Of a stretch of 42,393 nucleotides of DNA, positions 17,618 through 25,342 are shown one piece after another (position 1 is the stretch's first letter; each line of letters begins with the position of its first letter). Source of the DNA: Scytonema sp. UIC 10036 (GTDB lineage Bacteria; Cyanobacteriota; Cyanobacteriia; Cyanobacteriales; Nostocaceae); the NCBI RefSeq assembly GCF_009725235.1, contig NZ_WJFC01000111.1, positions 1 through 42,393 on the forward strand, in the 5' to 3' direction. The notes under the pieces are model-generated. The model saw only the letters and a program-made list of their open reading frames with translations. It was not told where the DNA came from and searched no databases. The translations under genes and the position numbers were made by a program.

Positions 17618-18003
17618 AAGGTATCGCCAATAGTGACCAGTGACCAGTGACCAATGACGACCTACTTCCCAGTTGAAGTTTTAGCAAAACTGCATACCCG
17701 GTAGAACTCTGGAAGTATATTGACTTGTCAAAAGCAAAGTTTTCATACCTCTAGATTAAAAAATCACAAGCTGAACCATGAACAACAAGCTCATCAGTAA
17801 AAAAGTAACTGCACTATTTATTGCAGGTCTCACCAGTGCGATCGCGTTACATCCTTGGCTGAACGTTAATGCTCAAACGGATTCATCACCAGCAACCACA
17901 CCGAAATTTACACGGTTGCAAGATGCCAAAAATTTCCGGCTCAAAGGAAATGGCAAAGCTTTTCAACCGAATAATTTGCAACAGTCAACTCAGCCAGACC
18001 AAC
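17618..18003 (+). repeat. Direct repeat copy A flanking the 1291-aa TPR-CHAT gene
   Basis: About 386 bp beginning AAGGTATCGCCAATAGTGACC, including an AGTGACC short tandem repeat, a TGCATACC promoter and the first 76 codons of a protease gene. Copy B at 22637-23015 is the same but for scattered substitutions and one fewer 7-bp unit. The two copies lie about 5.0 kb apart, in direct orientation, around the TPR-CHAT gene. Confidence 0.9.
17691..17721 (+). promoter_or_regulatory. Putative promoter of protease leader A (TGCATACC family)
   Basis: TGCATACCCGG with CATACC at 17693-17698, a 17-bp spacer and TATATT at 17716-17721. The ATG follows at 17778. It is preserved in copy B (22703-22733). Confidence 0.55.
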
Positions 18004-18107
18004 CTGATGACAAACAATTTCGCCGCCGGGGAATCATCGGTTGGGATGACCGAATTCCCCTTTTAAGCCGAAAATATCCTTGGTCGGCGATTAGTAGAGT
18101 ACGTTAG
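17778..18107 (+). pseudogene. Truncated V8/trypsin-like protease: signal, propeptide and first mature residues only
   Basis: 109 codons. A signal peptide (residues 1-32, MNNKLISKKVTALFIAGLTS..., cleavage near NAQ) is followed by a polar propeptide. The tail RRRGIIGWDDRIPLLSRKYP then WSAISRV resembles the start of V8/glutamyl-endopeptidase-type serine proteases (basic activation site, then I(I)G.DDR.....YPW.AI.R). The ORF stops there, so the catalytic His, Asp and Ser are absent. It is a gene remnant or possibly a short secreted propeptide. A second, differently truncated copy is at 22790-23077. Confidence 0.65.
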
Positions 18108-18160
18108 TTGTTCAATGTCTCATCTCCTCACTATTTCTGTTGTTATAAGTTCTTAACTCT
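18108..18160 (-). pseudogene. Relic of the 5' untranslated region of a sigma-like gene
   Basis: On the minus strand this reads TAACAACAGAAATAGTGAGG, AGATGAGACATTGAACAACTAACG. The same string, with a few changes, stands immediately upstream of the sigma-like gene ATG at 14329 (14336-14372). The coding part is gone, replaced by the protease leader copy. A TGCATACC promoter (18150-18180) points into it. Confidence 0.55.
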
Positions 18161-18180
18161 GGGCGAATTGGGGGTATGCA
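18150..18180 (-). promoter_or_regulatory. Putative promoter facing the sigma-gene relic (TGCATACC family)
   Basis: Minus strand AAACTGCATACCCCC with CATACC at 18173-18178, a 17-bp spacer and TAAGAA at 18150-18155. It now drives nothing recognisable but probably once served a sigma-like gene copy. Confidence 0.5.
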
Positions 18181-18280
18181 GTTTTTCGGAGGTTAGATCG
18201 GGAAGGAACTGATAAATACCCAGTACGGGATGGGGAGCATTAGTATATGATTCTTTTAGGTAACTCTGCCGTGTTGCCTT

Positions 18281-18340
18281 GATATGAAGCTACCAGATGC
18301 ATTGCAGGTCGGAACAGCTTTAGTAGTGGGTTGTGATGCA
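18281..18340 (+). pseudogene. C-terminal scrap of a PIN-domain toxin
   Basis: Reads DMKLPDALQVGTALVVGCDA, the characteristic late PIN-domain segment (LPDA..vAtAl..GCD) that carries an acidic active-site residue. No start or continuation is visible. The rest of the gap 18108-18631 holds two putative promoters, the sigma-gene relic and a short ORF. Confidence 0.6.
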
Positions 18341-18367
18341 TACCCCCTTCACTTTGAGAGATAAGAA
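18337..18367 (+). promoter_or_regulatory. Putative promoter (TGCATACC family)
   Basis: TGCATACCCCC with CATACC at 18339-18344, a 17-bp spacer and TAAGAA at 18362-18367. It is followed by AGAGG at 18386-18390 and a GTG at 18399. Confidence 0.5.
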
Positions 18368-18398
18368 TCTCTAACACCCCAATTTAGAGGAAATCTTT

Positions 18399-18578
18399 GT
18401 GAAGCGTCATGTCTGTAGCGTTGTTATGACTGGCTATTTTCTCGGTATGGGAAGCTTATCCTTTTTACCCTTGCTACGCCAAGTTAGATCGAGTCCACTG
18501 AATTACTTATTAAAAAAGTTGCGTCTTTCTTTGCGTCTTTGCATGACCTTTAATAATTTTGTTATTGAAAGCACATAA
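18399..18578 (+). pseudogene. Short ORF with signal-like N-terminus, probable gene-start relic
   Basis: 59 codons from GTG, preceded by a GAGG ribosome-binding sequence at 9-nt spacing and by a TGCATACC promoter. The first 28 residues (MKRHVCSVVMTGYFLGMGSL SFLPLL, split here) look like a signal peptide. The remainder runs through a TTTGCGTCTTTGC-type dispersed repeat and is unlikely to be protein-coding. By analogy with the other leader relics, this is a gene start whose body has been lost. Confidence 0.35.
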
Positions 18579-18631
18579 TTCTTTGTGTAGTTTAAACTTC
18601 ATCCTTAATACTTCACACTTCATCCTTTAGT

Positions 18632-21600
18632 ATGCGTTTCCAGAACATTGGTTTGAGTTTCCTCGCCCTAGTTATAGCCACTGCTTCAATACCGATAACT
18701 TTAACCTTTCCAACATCACCAGGAGAGTTAGGAGCACTGGCGCAAACACCAGAGGCGCGAAAGGCGAAAGCAGATAGACTGCTTAATCAAGGTAATCAGC
18801 AGTTTCAAAAAGGTCAATTTAAAGCGGCTTTGCTATCTTGGGGACAAGCACTGCAAATATACCGACAAATTAAGTATCGTGTTGGTGAAGGTCGTGCTCT
18901 AGGTAATCTGGGAGCTGCTTACCGTTCCCTAGGGAACTATCAAAAAGCCATTGAGTTCCACCAACAAAGTTTAGCGATCGCCAAACAAATCAGGGATCGC
19001 AATGGTGAAGGAAAAGCACTGGGTAATTTGGGAGTTGCTTACGATTCCCTAGGGAACTATAGAAAAGCTATTGAGTTCCACCAACAAAGTTTAGCGATCT
19101 CCAAACAAATTGGCGATCACTTTGGTGAAGGAAATACGCTGTATAATCTGGGAAATGCTTACGATTCCCTAGGGAACTATCACAAAGCTATTGAGTTTCA
19201 CCAACAAAGTTTAGCGTTCTCCAAACAAATCAGGGATCGCAATGGTGAAGGAAATGCTTTGAATAATCTGGTAACTGCTTACAATTCCCTAGGTGACTAT
19301 CACAAAGCTATTGACTTGTTCCAACAAAGTTTAGCAATTGCCAAACAAATTGGCGATCTTGCAGGTGTTGGTCGCAGGCTGGGTAATCTGGGAGTTGCTT
19401 ACAATTCCCTGGGGAACTATCAAAAAGCCATTGAGTTCCACCAACAAAGTTTAGCGATCGCCAAACAAATCAGGGATCGCAATGGTGAAGGTAGTGCGCT
19501 GCGTAATTTGGGAATTGTTTACCATTCTTTAGGGAACTATCAAAAAGCCATTGAGTTCTACCAACAAAGTTTAGCGATCGCCAAACAAATCAGGGATCGC
19601 AATGGTGAAGGAAATGCTTTGAATAATCTGGGAACTGCTTACAATTCCCTAGGTGACTATCACAAAGCTATTGACTTGTTCCAACAAAGTTTAGCAATTG
19701 CCAAACAAATTGGCGATCTTGCAGGTGTTGGTCGCAGGCTGGGTAATCTGGGAGTTGCTTACAATTCCCTGGGGAACTATCAAAAAGCCATTGAGTTCCA
19801 CCAACAAAGTTTAGCGATCGCCAAACAAATCAGGGATCGCAATGGTGAAGGAAAAGCACTGGGTAATTTGGGAGTTGCTTACGATTCCCTAGGGAACTAT
19901 AGAAAAGCTATTGAGTTCCACCAACAAAGTTTAGCGATCTCCAAACAAATTGGCGATCACTTTGGTGAAGGAAATACGCTGTATAATCTGGGAAATGCTT
20001 ACGATTCCCTAGGGAACTATCACAAAGCTATTGAGTTTCACCAACAAAGTTTAGCGTTCTCCAAACAAATCAGGGATCGCAATGGTGAAGGAAATGCTTT
20101 GAATAATCTGGTAACTGCTTACAATTCCCTAGGTGACTATCACAAAGCTATTGACTTGTTCCAACAAAGTTTAGCAATTGCCAAACAAATTGGCGATCTT
20201 GCAGGTGTTGGTCGCAGGCTGGGTAATCTGGGAGTTGCTTACAATTCCCTGGGGAACTATCAAAAAGCCATTGAGTTCCACCAACAAAGTTTAGCGATCG
20301 CCAAACAAATCAGGGATCGCAATGGTGAAGGAAAAGCACTGGGTAATTTGGGAGTTGCTTACGATTCCCTAGGGAACTATCACAAAGCTATTGAGTTCCA
20401 CCAACAACGTTTAGCAATTGCCAAACAAATCAGGGATCGCAATGGTGAAGGAAATGCTCTGAATAATCTAGGAACTGCTTACGGTTCCTTAGGAAACTAT
20501 CAAAAAGCCATTGACTTCTACCAACAAAGTTTAGCAATTGCCAAACAAATTAGCGATCGCAATGGTGAAGGTCGTGCTCTAGGTAATCTGGGAGCTGCTT
20601 ACCGTTCCCTAGGGAACTATCACAAAGCTATTGAGTTTCACCAACAAAGCTTAGCAATTTTCCAACAAATCAGTAATCGTGATGGAGAAGGTGGTGCGCT
20701 GGGTTATTTGGGAGTTGCTTACGCTTCCCTAGGAGACTATCAAAAAGCCATTGACTTGTTCCAACAACATTTAGCGATTTTCCAACAAATCAGTGATCGT
20801 CAAGATGAAGGTAGTGCGCTGGGTAATCTGGCAAATGCTTACGGTTCCCTGGGGGACTATCAAAAAGCCATTGGCTTGTTTCAACAAAGTTTAGCTATCG
20901 CCAAACAAATCGGCCATCGTGATGGTGAAGGTATTGTGCTTACTGGTCTGGGAAATACTTACCGTTCCCTGGGGAACTATCAAAAAGCCATTGAGTTCTA
21001 CCAACAGCGTTTAGCAATCGCCAAACAAATCAGCGATCGCAATGGTGAAGGTGTAGCGCTAACTAATCTCGGACTTGCTTTGTTCAAATCTGGCAATTTT
21101 GCAGAAGCCCAAAAAGTTCTAAAACAAGGGATTGAGGTTTGGAAGTCTCAACGGGGTAGACTAGGTAATCGGGATGATTTTAAAATTTCCATTTTTGAGG
21201 AACAAGCAAGCACTTATCGTACCTTACAACAAGTGCTGATCGCTCAAAAGCAAACTGATATAGCCTTAGAAGTAGCGGAAAGTGGACGCGCAAGGGCTTT
21301 TGTGGATTTACTGGTTAGTCGTCTCTCTCCTAATAGTGATGTTTCCTCTTCCATAGAACCAACAATTGCTCAAATTAAACAAATAGCTAAAGCACAAAAT
21401 ACCACTCTCGTTGAATATTCAATTATTTATGATGAATTTCAGGTTCAAGGTAAACAAGAAGCAAAGGAATCAGAACTCTATATTTGGGTCATTAAACCGA
21501 ATGGTGAAGTCACCTTCCGCAAAGCTGACCTCAAACCCTTATGGCAAAAAGATAATACAACTTTAAATGAATTAGTCATCGATAGCCGAGAGTTAATAGG

Positions 21601-22507
21601 TGTGAGAGGTCGTGGTATTGAGGTAACTTACAACCCCAATACACCTAAAGCCAAAAACCGCTTTAAACAACTTCACGAACTACTCATTAAACCAATTGCC
21701 GACCTCCTACCGAAAAATCCTGATGCGCGAGTCACATTTGTACCGCAATCATCTCTCTTCCTTGTCCCCTTTCCCGCGTTACAAGATGAGCAAGGTAAGT
21801 ACCTAATTGAAAAACACACTATCCTGACTGCCCCAGCTATTCAAGTATTAGATTTAACTCGCCAACAACGGCAACGGGTTTCCGGTAATCAAGCCGTAGT
21901 TGTTGGCAATCCTATCATGCCCAGCGTTTCTCCCAAAATTGGCGAACCACCAAAACAGTTAGACAACTTACCTGGTGCAGAAACAGAAGCAAAAGAAATT
22001 GCTCAACTTTTCAACACCAAAGCCATTACAGGTAAAGACGCCACCAAAGCCGCTTTTATCCAAAGATTACCCCAAGCCAAAATCATTCATCTTGCTACTC
22101 ACGGTTTACTTGATGATTTTAAAGGTTTGGGTGTCCCTGGTGCTGTCGCCCTCGCCCCTGATGGTAAAGATGACGGTTTGCTCACCGCCAATGAGATTTT
22201 GGATTTAAAGATAAATGCCGAACTGGTTGTCTTGAGTGCCTGCGATACTGCACAAGGTACAATCACAGGTGATGGTGTCATTGGCTTATCTCGCGCCTTA
22301 ATTACTGCAGGTGCGCCCAGTGTCATCGTTACTTTGTGGTCAATACCAGATAGCCCTTCTGCACTGTTAATGAGCGTATTTTACCGTCAGTTACAGAAAA
22401 ATCCTGATAAAGCCAAAGCACTACGCCAAGCAATGCTAACAACCATGAAACAGCATCCTCACCCTAGCACTTGGGCTGCATTTACCCTCGTTGGTGAGTC
22501 ACAATAA
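18632..22507 (+). CDS. Giant TPR-CHAT protein with 18 near-identical repeats
   Basis: 1291 aa. A signal peptide is likely (residues 1-36, cleavage near ALAQ). A degenerate first TPR is followed by 18 consecutive 40-aa units (DNA 18901-21060) of the form LGNLGxAYxSLGNYxKAIEF xQQSLAIAKQI, i.e. LGN/Rapsyn-type TPRs. One degenerate last unit and a linker follow. The CHAT domain (about 975-1291) has His1157 in HLATHGLL and Cys1204 in LSACDTAQG, so it should be an active peptidase. It is framed by direct repeats at 17618 and 22637. No TGCATACC promoter is found immediately upstream. The long TPR superhelix suggests a large protein partner, and the repeat homogeneity suggests the copy number varies between strains. 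Confidence 0.9.
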   Translation: MRFQNIGLSFLALVIATASIPITLTFPTSPGELGALAQTPEARKAKADRLLNQGNQQFQKGQFKAALLSWGQALQIYRQIKYRVGEGRALGNLGAAYRSLGNYQKAIEFHQQSLAIAKQIRDRNGEGKALGNLGVAYDSLGNYRKAIEFHQQSLAISKQIGDHFGEGNTLYNLGNAYDSLGNYHKAIEFHQQSLAFSKQIRDRNGEGNALNNLVTAYNSLGDYHKAIDLFQQSLAIAKQIGDLAGVGRRLGNLGVAYNSLGNYQKAIEFHQQSLAIAKQIRDRNGEGSALRNLGIVYHSLGNYQKAIEFYQQSLAIAKQIRDRNGEGNALNNLGTAYNSLGDYHKAIDLFQQSLAIAKQIGDLAGVGRRLGNLGVAYNSLGNYQKAIEFHQQSLAIAKQIRDRNGEGKALGNLGVAYDSLGNYRKAIEFHQQSLAISKQIGDHFGEGNTLYNLGNAYDSLGNYHKAIEFHQQSLAFSKQIRDRNGEGNALNNLVTAYNSLGDYHKAIDLFQQSLAIAKQIGDLAGVGRRLGNLGVAYNSLGNYQKAIEFHQQSLAIAKQIRDRNGEGKALGNLGVAYDSLGNYHKAIEFHQQRLAIAKQIRDRNGEGNALNNLGTAYGSLGNYQKAIDFYQQSLAIAKQISDRNGEGRALGNLGAAYRSLGNYHKAIEFHQQSLAIFQQISNRDGEGGALGYLGVAYASLGDYQKAIDLFQQHLAIFQQISDRQDEGSALGNLANAYGSLGDYQKAIGLFQQSLAIAKQIGHRDGEGIVLTGLGNTYRSLGNYQKAIEFYQQRLAIAKQISDRNGEGVALTNLGLALFKSGNFAEAQKVLKQGIEVWKSQRGRLGNRDDFKISIFEEQASTYRTLQQVLIAQKQTDIALEVAESGRARAFVDLLVSRLSPNSDVSSSIEPTIAQIKQIAKAQNTTLVEYSIIYDEFQVQGKQEAKESELYIWVIKPNGEVTFRKADLKPLWQKDNTTLNELVIDSRELIGVRGRGIEVTYNPNTPKAKNRFKQLHELLIKPIADLLPKNPDARVTFVPQSSLFLVPFPALQDEQGKYLIEKHTILTAPAIQVLDLTRQQRQRVSGNQAVVVGNPIMPSVSPKIGEPPKQLDNLPGAETEAKEIAQLFNTKAITGKDATKAAFIQRLPQAKIIHLATHGLLDDFKGLGVPGAVALAPDGKDDGLLTANEILDLKINAELVVLSACDTAQGTITGDGVIGLSRALITAGAPSVIVTLWSIPDSPSALLMSVFYRQLQKNPDKAKALRQAMLTTMKQHPHPSTWAAFTLVGESQ
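18901..21060 (+). repeat. 120-bp tandem repeat array inside the TPR-CHAT gene
   Basis: Eighteen 120-bp units. A higher-order duplication is visible: about 560 bp from roughly 18933 to 19490 recurs without differences 840 bp (seven units) later. A 360-bp (three-unit) periodicity links 19321-19490 with 19681-19850. The last six units have diverged from the rest. This is the signature of repeated unequal crossing-over. Confidence 0.95.
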
Positions 22508-22602
22508 TCTGTGCTCAAAGTTTAAAGCCATACCAGACAATGTAATTGAGAATTGTAAAAAGCGACTGAGCAAGTGTGACTTGGATAAAGAGGAATAGCG
22601 TT

Positions 22603-22662
22603 ATGGATCGAGATAAAAAAGAACGTTTGGAAGCAAAAGGTATCGCCAATAGTGACCAGTGA
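22603..22662 (+). pseudogene. N-terminal stub of an XRE antitoxin gene
   Basis: MDRDKKERLEAKG, then a junction into repeat copy B and a stop. The stub matches the start of XRE antitoxins of the type whose C-terminal part survives at 17388-17613. Immediately upstream, ENCKKRLSKCDLDKEE-stop (22545-22592) may be the end of the partner toxin, but this is too short to be sure. Confidence 0.5.
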
Positions 22663-23015
22663 CCAGTGACGACCTACTTCCCACTTGAAGTTTTAGCAAA
22701 ACTGCATACCCGGTAGAAATCTAGAAGTATATTGACTTGTCAAAAGCAAAGTTTTCATACCTCTAGATTAAAAAATCACAAGCTGAACCATGAACAACAA
22801 GCTCATCAGTAAAAAAGTAACTGCACTATTTATTGCAGGTCTCACCAGTGCGATCGCGTTACATCCTTGGCTGAACACCAATGCTCAAACGGCTACATCA
22901 CCAGCAACCATACCGAAATTTACACGATTGCAAGATGCCAAAAATTTCCGGATCAAAGGAAACGGCAAAGCTTTTCAACCGAATACTTTGCAACAGTCAA
23001 CTCAGCCAGACCAAC
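22637..23015 (+). repeat. Direct repeat copy B flanking the 1291-aa TPR-CHAT gene
   Basis: About 379 bp, paralogous to 17618-18003. It starts exactly where the XRE stub ends and finishes inside the protease leader, after CAGCCAGACCAAC, where copy A continues into the protease and copy B switches to unrelated DNA (GAGAGAGTTTTTAC). Confidence 0.9.
22703..22733 (+). promoter_or_regulatory. Putative promoter of protease leader B (TGCATACC family)
   Basis: TGCATACCCGG with CATACC at 22705-22710, a 17-bp spacer and TATATT at 22728-22733. It is part of the duplicated segment, so it is not independent evidence of selection beyond copy A. Confidence 0.5.
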
Positions 23016-23077
23016 GAGAGAGTTTTTACTTAAGGCAGGAATTGAACCTTAGAGACTCAGTTACACATTACAATTAA
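22790..23077 (+). pseudogene. Second truncated protease leader
   Basis: 95 codons. Residues 1-76 match the signal and propeptide of 17778-18107 with few changes (NVNAQ to NTNAQ and others). After residue 76 the sequence is unrelated (RESFYLRQELNLRDSVTHYN) and stops. This copy lacks even the start of the mature protease. Confidence 0.65.
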
Positions 23078-23091
23078 TTACTATTATAATT

Positions 23092-23238
23092 ATGATGATT
23101 TACAAGGGATATACAGCCAGTATTGAAGTAGATGTAGAAGCCAGAATCCTTTTTGGGCAAGTACTAGGTATCAATGATATCGGAAAATTTTTATTGCCGA
23201 TTCGTTTAGTCATCTATAATAAAAAAACCAAACGCTAG
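23092..23238 (+). pseudogene. HicB-type antitoxin N-terminal relic
   Basis: Reads MMIYKGYTASIEVDVEARIL FGQVLGINDI (split here), the typical HicB first beta-hairpin (YKGY.AS.E.D.E..i..G.V.GI.D). Homology then stops and the ORF ends after 48 residues. The 3' end joins the sequence that precedes both Uma2 copies (TTTAGTCATCTATAATA). Confidence 0.6.
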
Positions 23239-23251
23239 CCAAATAACGGTT

Positions 23252-23986
23252 ATGCTATCACCCAATCTCAAAGTAGGCTTACCAACAACAGATCAACTAG
23301 CCAGTTCAGACGATACACCTGTGGATAACGAAGACCAAAATTTTCTGCCTAACGTTTTACTGTTTTTGCTGTCGATGATTTGGGCGAATCGCATGGATTG
23401 GTTCTTTGGTGTAGATATGGCAGTGTATCACACAACAGGAGTCAGTCCGAAAGTGCCTGTGGTGCCAGATGGCTTTCTGAGTTTGGGGGTAGAACGCAAA
23501 AAGTCCGGAAAATCGCGCCGAAGTTACGCAGTCTGGGAAGAGAAGGAAGTCGTTCCAATACTCACATTGGAGATAGTATCCCACACACCAGGGGGTGAAT
23601 ACGATGAGAAGCTAGAGATCTATGAGAAGCTGGGTGTGTTGTACTACGTAATTTACAATCCCGAGTATTGGCGACGCGACCAACATCAACCGTTTGAAGT
23701 CTATAAGTTGGTAGATGGGCACTATCAGCTACAAATAGGTGAACCGTACTGGATGAGTGAAGTGCGCTTGGGAATTGGACGACACCGAATGGTAATGGGT
23801 GGCATTCCACAGGAGCTATTGTTTTGGTACAACGAACAGGGCGATCGCTATTTGACAGCAGAAGAACTTGCACAACAAGAACAATTACGGGCACAACAGG
23901 AACAATTACGGGCAGAGAAGTTAGCGCAGTATTTGCGATCGCTCGGCATCGATCCTGACAATTTACCGGGTGAGCAACCTGAGTAG
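23252..23986 (+). CDS. Uma2 family (DUF820) PD-(D/E)XK-fold protein
   Basis: 244 aa. The core shows the Uma2 pattern VPVVPDGFLSLGV ... ILTLEIVSHTPGGEYDEKLE IYEKLGVLYYVIYNPEY (split), with the predicted active-site Asp in VPDG, Glu in LEIVS and Lys in DEKL. A charged glutamine-rich coil (EQLRAQQEQLRAEKLAQYLR) precedes the end LRSLGIDPDNLPG. Uma2 proteins are abundant in cyanobacteria and are usually annotated as putative endonucleases without known function. A second copy with an internal deletion is at 27175-27375. Confidence 0.85.
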   Translation: MLSPNLKVGLPTTDQLASSDDTPVDNEDQNFLPNVLLFLLSMIWANRMDWFFGVDMAVYHTTGVSPKVPVVPDGFLSLGVERKKSGKSRRSYAVWEEKEVVPILTLEIVSHTPGGEYDEKLEIYEKLGVLYYVIYNPEYWRRDQHQPFEVYKLVDGHYQLQIGEPYWMSEVRLGIGRHRMVMGGIPQELLFWYNEQGDRYLTAEELAQQEQLRAQQEQLRAEKLAQYLRSLGIDPDNLPGEQPE

Positions 23987-24087
23987 TTGAGCTAATGGCT
24001 TTTGTTCAGTGGAACTCTTGATACCTCCCTCATTTATAGAAAACGATGGTTTACGCTAATACAATACTTTAAAAAGAGGTTTAAAAC

Positions 24088-24295
24088 ATGGACGTAATTC
24101 ATGTCAATGACGCGCAACAGCACCTTGATGCTGTCATTAACGCTCTTTGTAAAATCTCACACACCAGTCATTATCACTGGTAATCAAAATCAAGCAGTAC
24201 TCATTTCTCTTGAAGACTGGAATGCAATTCAGGAAACATTATATTTACTTCAAGTGCCTGGTATGCGAGAGGATCTCGTCGAGAGCTAGGGAATA
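24088..24295 (+). pseudogene. Frameshifted copy of the Phd/YefM-type antitoxin
   Basis: Starts MDVIHVNDAQQHLDAVIN like the intact antitoxin at 27480. A +1 change follows (GCTCTTTGTAAA in place of GATAGTGTACA) that shifts the frame, so the remaining homology (THTPVIITGNQNQAVLISLE DWNAIQ in part) is read in another frame. The 3' end and the toxin are missing: after GAGGATCTC the DNA switches to TAGGGAATACAACC, which also occurs at 29464. Confidence 0.75.
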
Positions 24296-24350
24296 CAACC
24301 TAATTTCAATATGGAGTTGCACCGCAAATGCGCTTCTAATTTCAGCCTTC
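24290..24350 (+). repeat. 60-bp duplicated segment (partner at 29464-29526)
   Basis: TAGGGAATACAACCTAATTT and the following 40 bases (ending CTTCTGCG) recur at 29464-29526 with a few substitutions and one small indel. No coding sense is seen in either copy. Confidence 0.7.
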
Positions 24351-24410
24351 TGCGGACGAAATACTCCTGATGATGGAATATTTGTGCAGTTGCTCATCGT
24401 CGTAATTATA

Positions 24411-25310
24411 CTATTTAGCCTTGCGTGTAGCGAGTTCTTGGCGTTGAATGGCGATAGTTGAAGCAGAAGGAAGATTGACAATTTCGTGGTTCACAAATAG
24501 CGGTTGGTAATCTAACTTGTTCTGCGGTGAATCATGATTTTGACAGGTACTAATACCGCCACCGACACAGAAAGTATCTTTTTGTGTGTCTTGGGAAAGA
24601 CTAACCTCTTTCTCAGCCCCAACCTGGTTAGGAGAGAAGACTTTATCTTTCTCCCTCTTACCCTGTAAGTTAGGTTGTTGGGGTGTTAAGTCAGCCAACG
24701 CTGCAAAGGGAACATATTGCAAAGCTCCATCCGCGACAATAACTAGGCGTTTTGTTCCCAATTTATCCTTTACGGGTGCAAGGATGAGTTGACTGAGTTC
24801 CTTTGCTGCGACATCAATTCGCCGAGTTTTGATACGAGCACAGGGATTTTCTTTATTTGTGACAGAAGGTGGTTTAGAACTGTTATAGCTAATGAGGCAA
24901 AATAAATTAACAGCGCTTTTCTCTATCTCTTGTTTTTTAGGAAGAGAGTAGGTGTCGAGAGAATTGGGACTCACCACCCACAAAAAGCTACGTTCCTTAC
25001 CCAAGGAATACTGTAACAACAGGGTATCTTTATCCCCCACTTGTTGCCATAATTTTAGCGCTTCTTCCCATTTAACAATTGCCCGTTTCAGCGATCTTAC
25101 TGTTCCTTGCTTGTAAAAAGCCATACCTTCATCCAAGGCTTTTTGTGCTGCTGCACGAGTTGCATTTTGGCTGATTGTTGCTGGCTGTTGTGCAATTCTC
25201 AACCCATAATTTCCCACGCTTGCAGCTGTTGATTTTGATAGCAAGAGTAGGAAGACAAATAAAGTTACAGCGCGAGAAGCCAACACAGGGACTTTTTTCG
25301 GCTTTGTCAT
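24411..25310 (-). pseudogene. Truncated exported CHAT protein without catalytic residues
   Basis: 299-codon ORF. A signal peptide (MTKPKKVPVLASRAVTLFVF...) and one TPR-like helix pair (residues 55-92, ...FYKQGTVRSLKRAIVKWEEA) run straight into the first half of a CHAT domain (LQYSLGKERSFLWVVSP, then KRLVIVADGALQYVPFAALA, then NHEIVNLPSASTIAIQRQ). The ORF ends before the His (HLATHG) and Cys (SAC) motifs. It lacks the middle of the TPR region and the C-terminal catalytic half, so it cannot be a peptidase. It keeps a TGCATACC promoter, so it may still be transcribed, possibly as a decoy (speculative). Confidence 0.7.
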
Positions 25311-25342
25311 GAGTGTTTATACTATTTTTTCTTATACAAATT

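Noticed and set aside
17744..17772. CATACC in TTTTCATACCTCTAG upstream of the protease leaders (also near 22760), as a further promoter copy
   Set aside because: The preceding bases are TT rather than TG, and at 17 bp the sequence is CAAGCT, not a -10-like hexamer.
18901..21060. CRISPR-like array
   Set aside because: The 120-bp units are coding TPRs in one open frame with no spacer/repeat structure. The heptamer arrays at the window edges also lack spacers. No cas gene is present.
24018..24050. TTGATACCTCCCTCATTTATAG (also at 27411) as another TGCATACC-type promoter
   Set aside because: The box is GATACC and the TATA-like hexamer is only 9 bp away. The two copies are simply part of the duplicated block.
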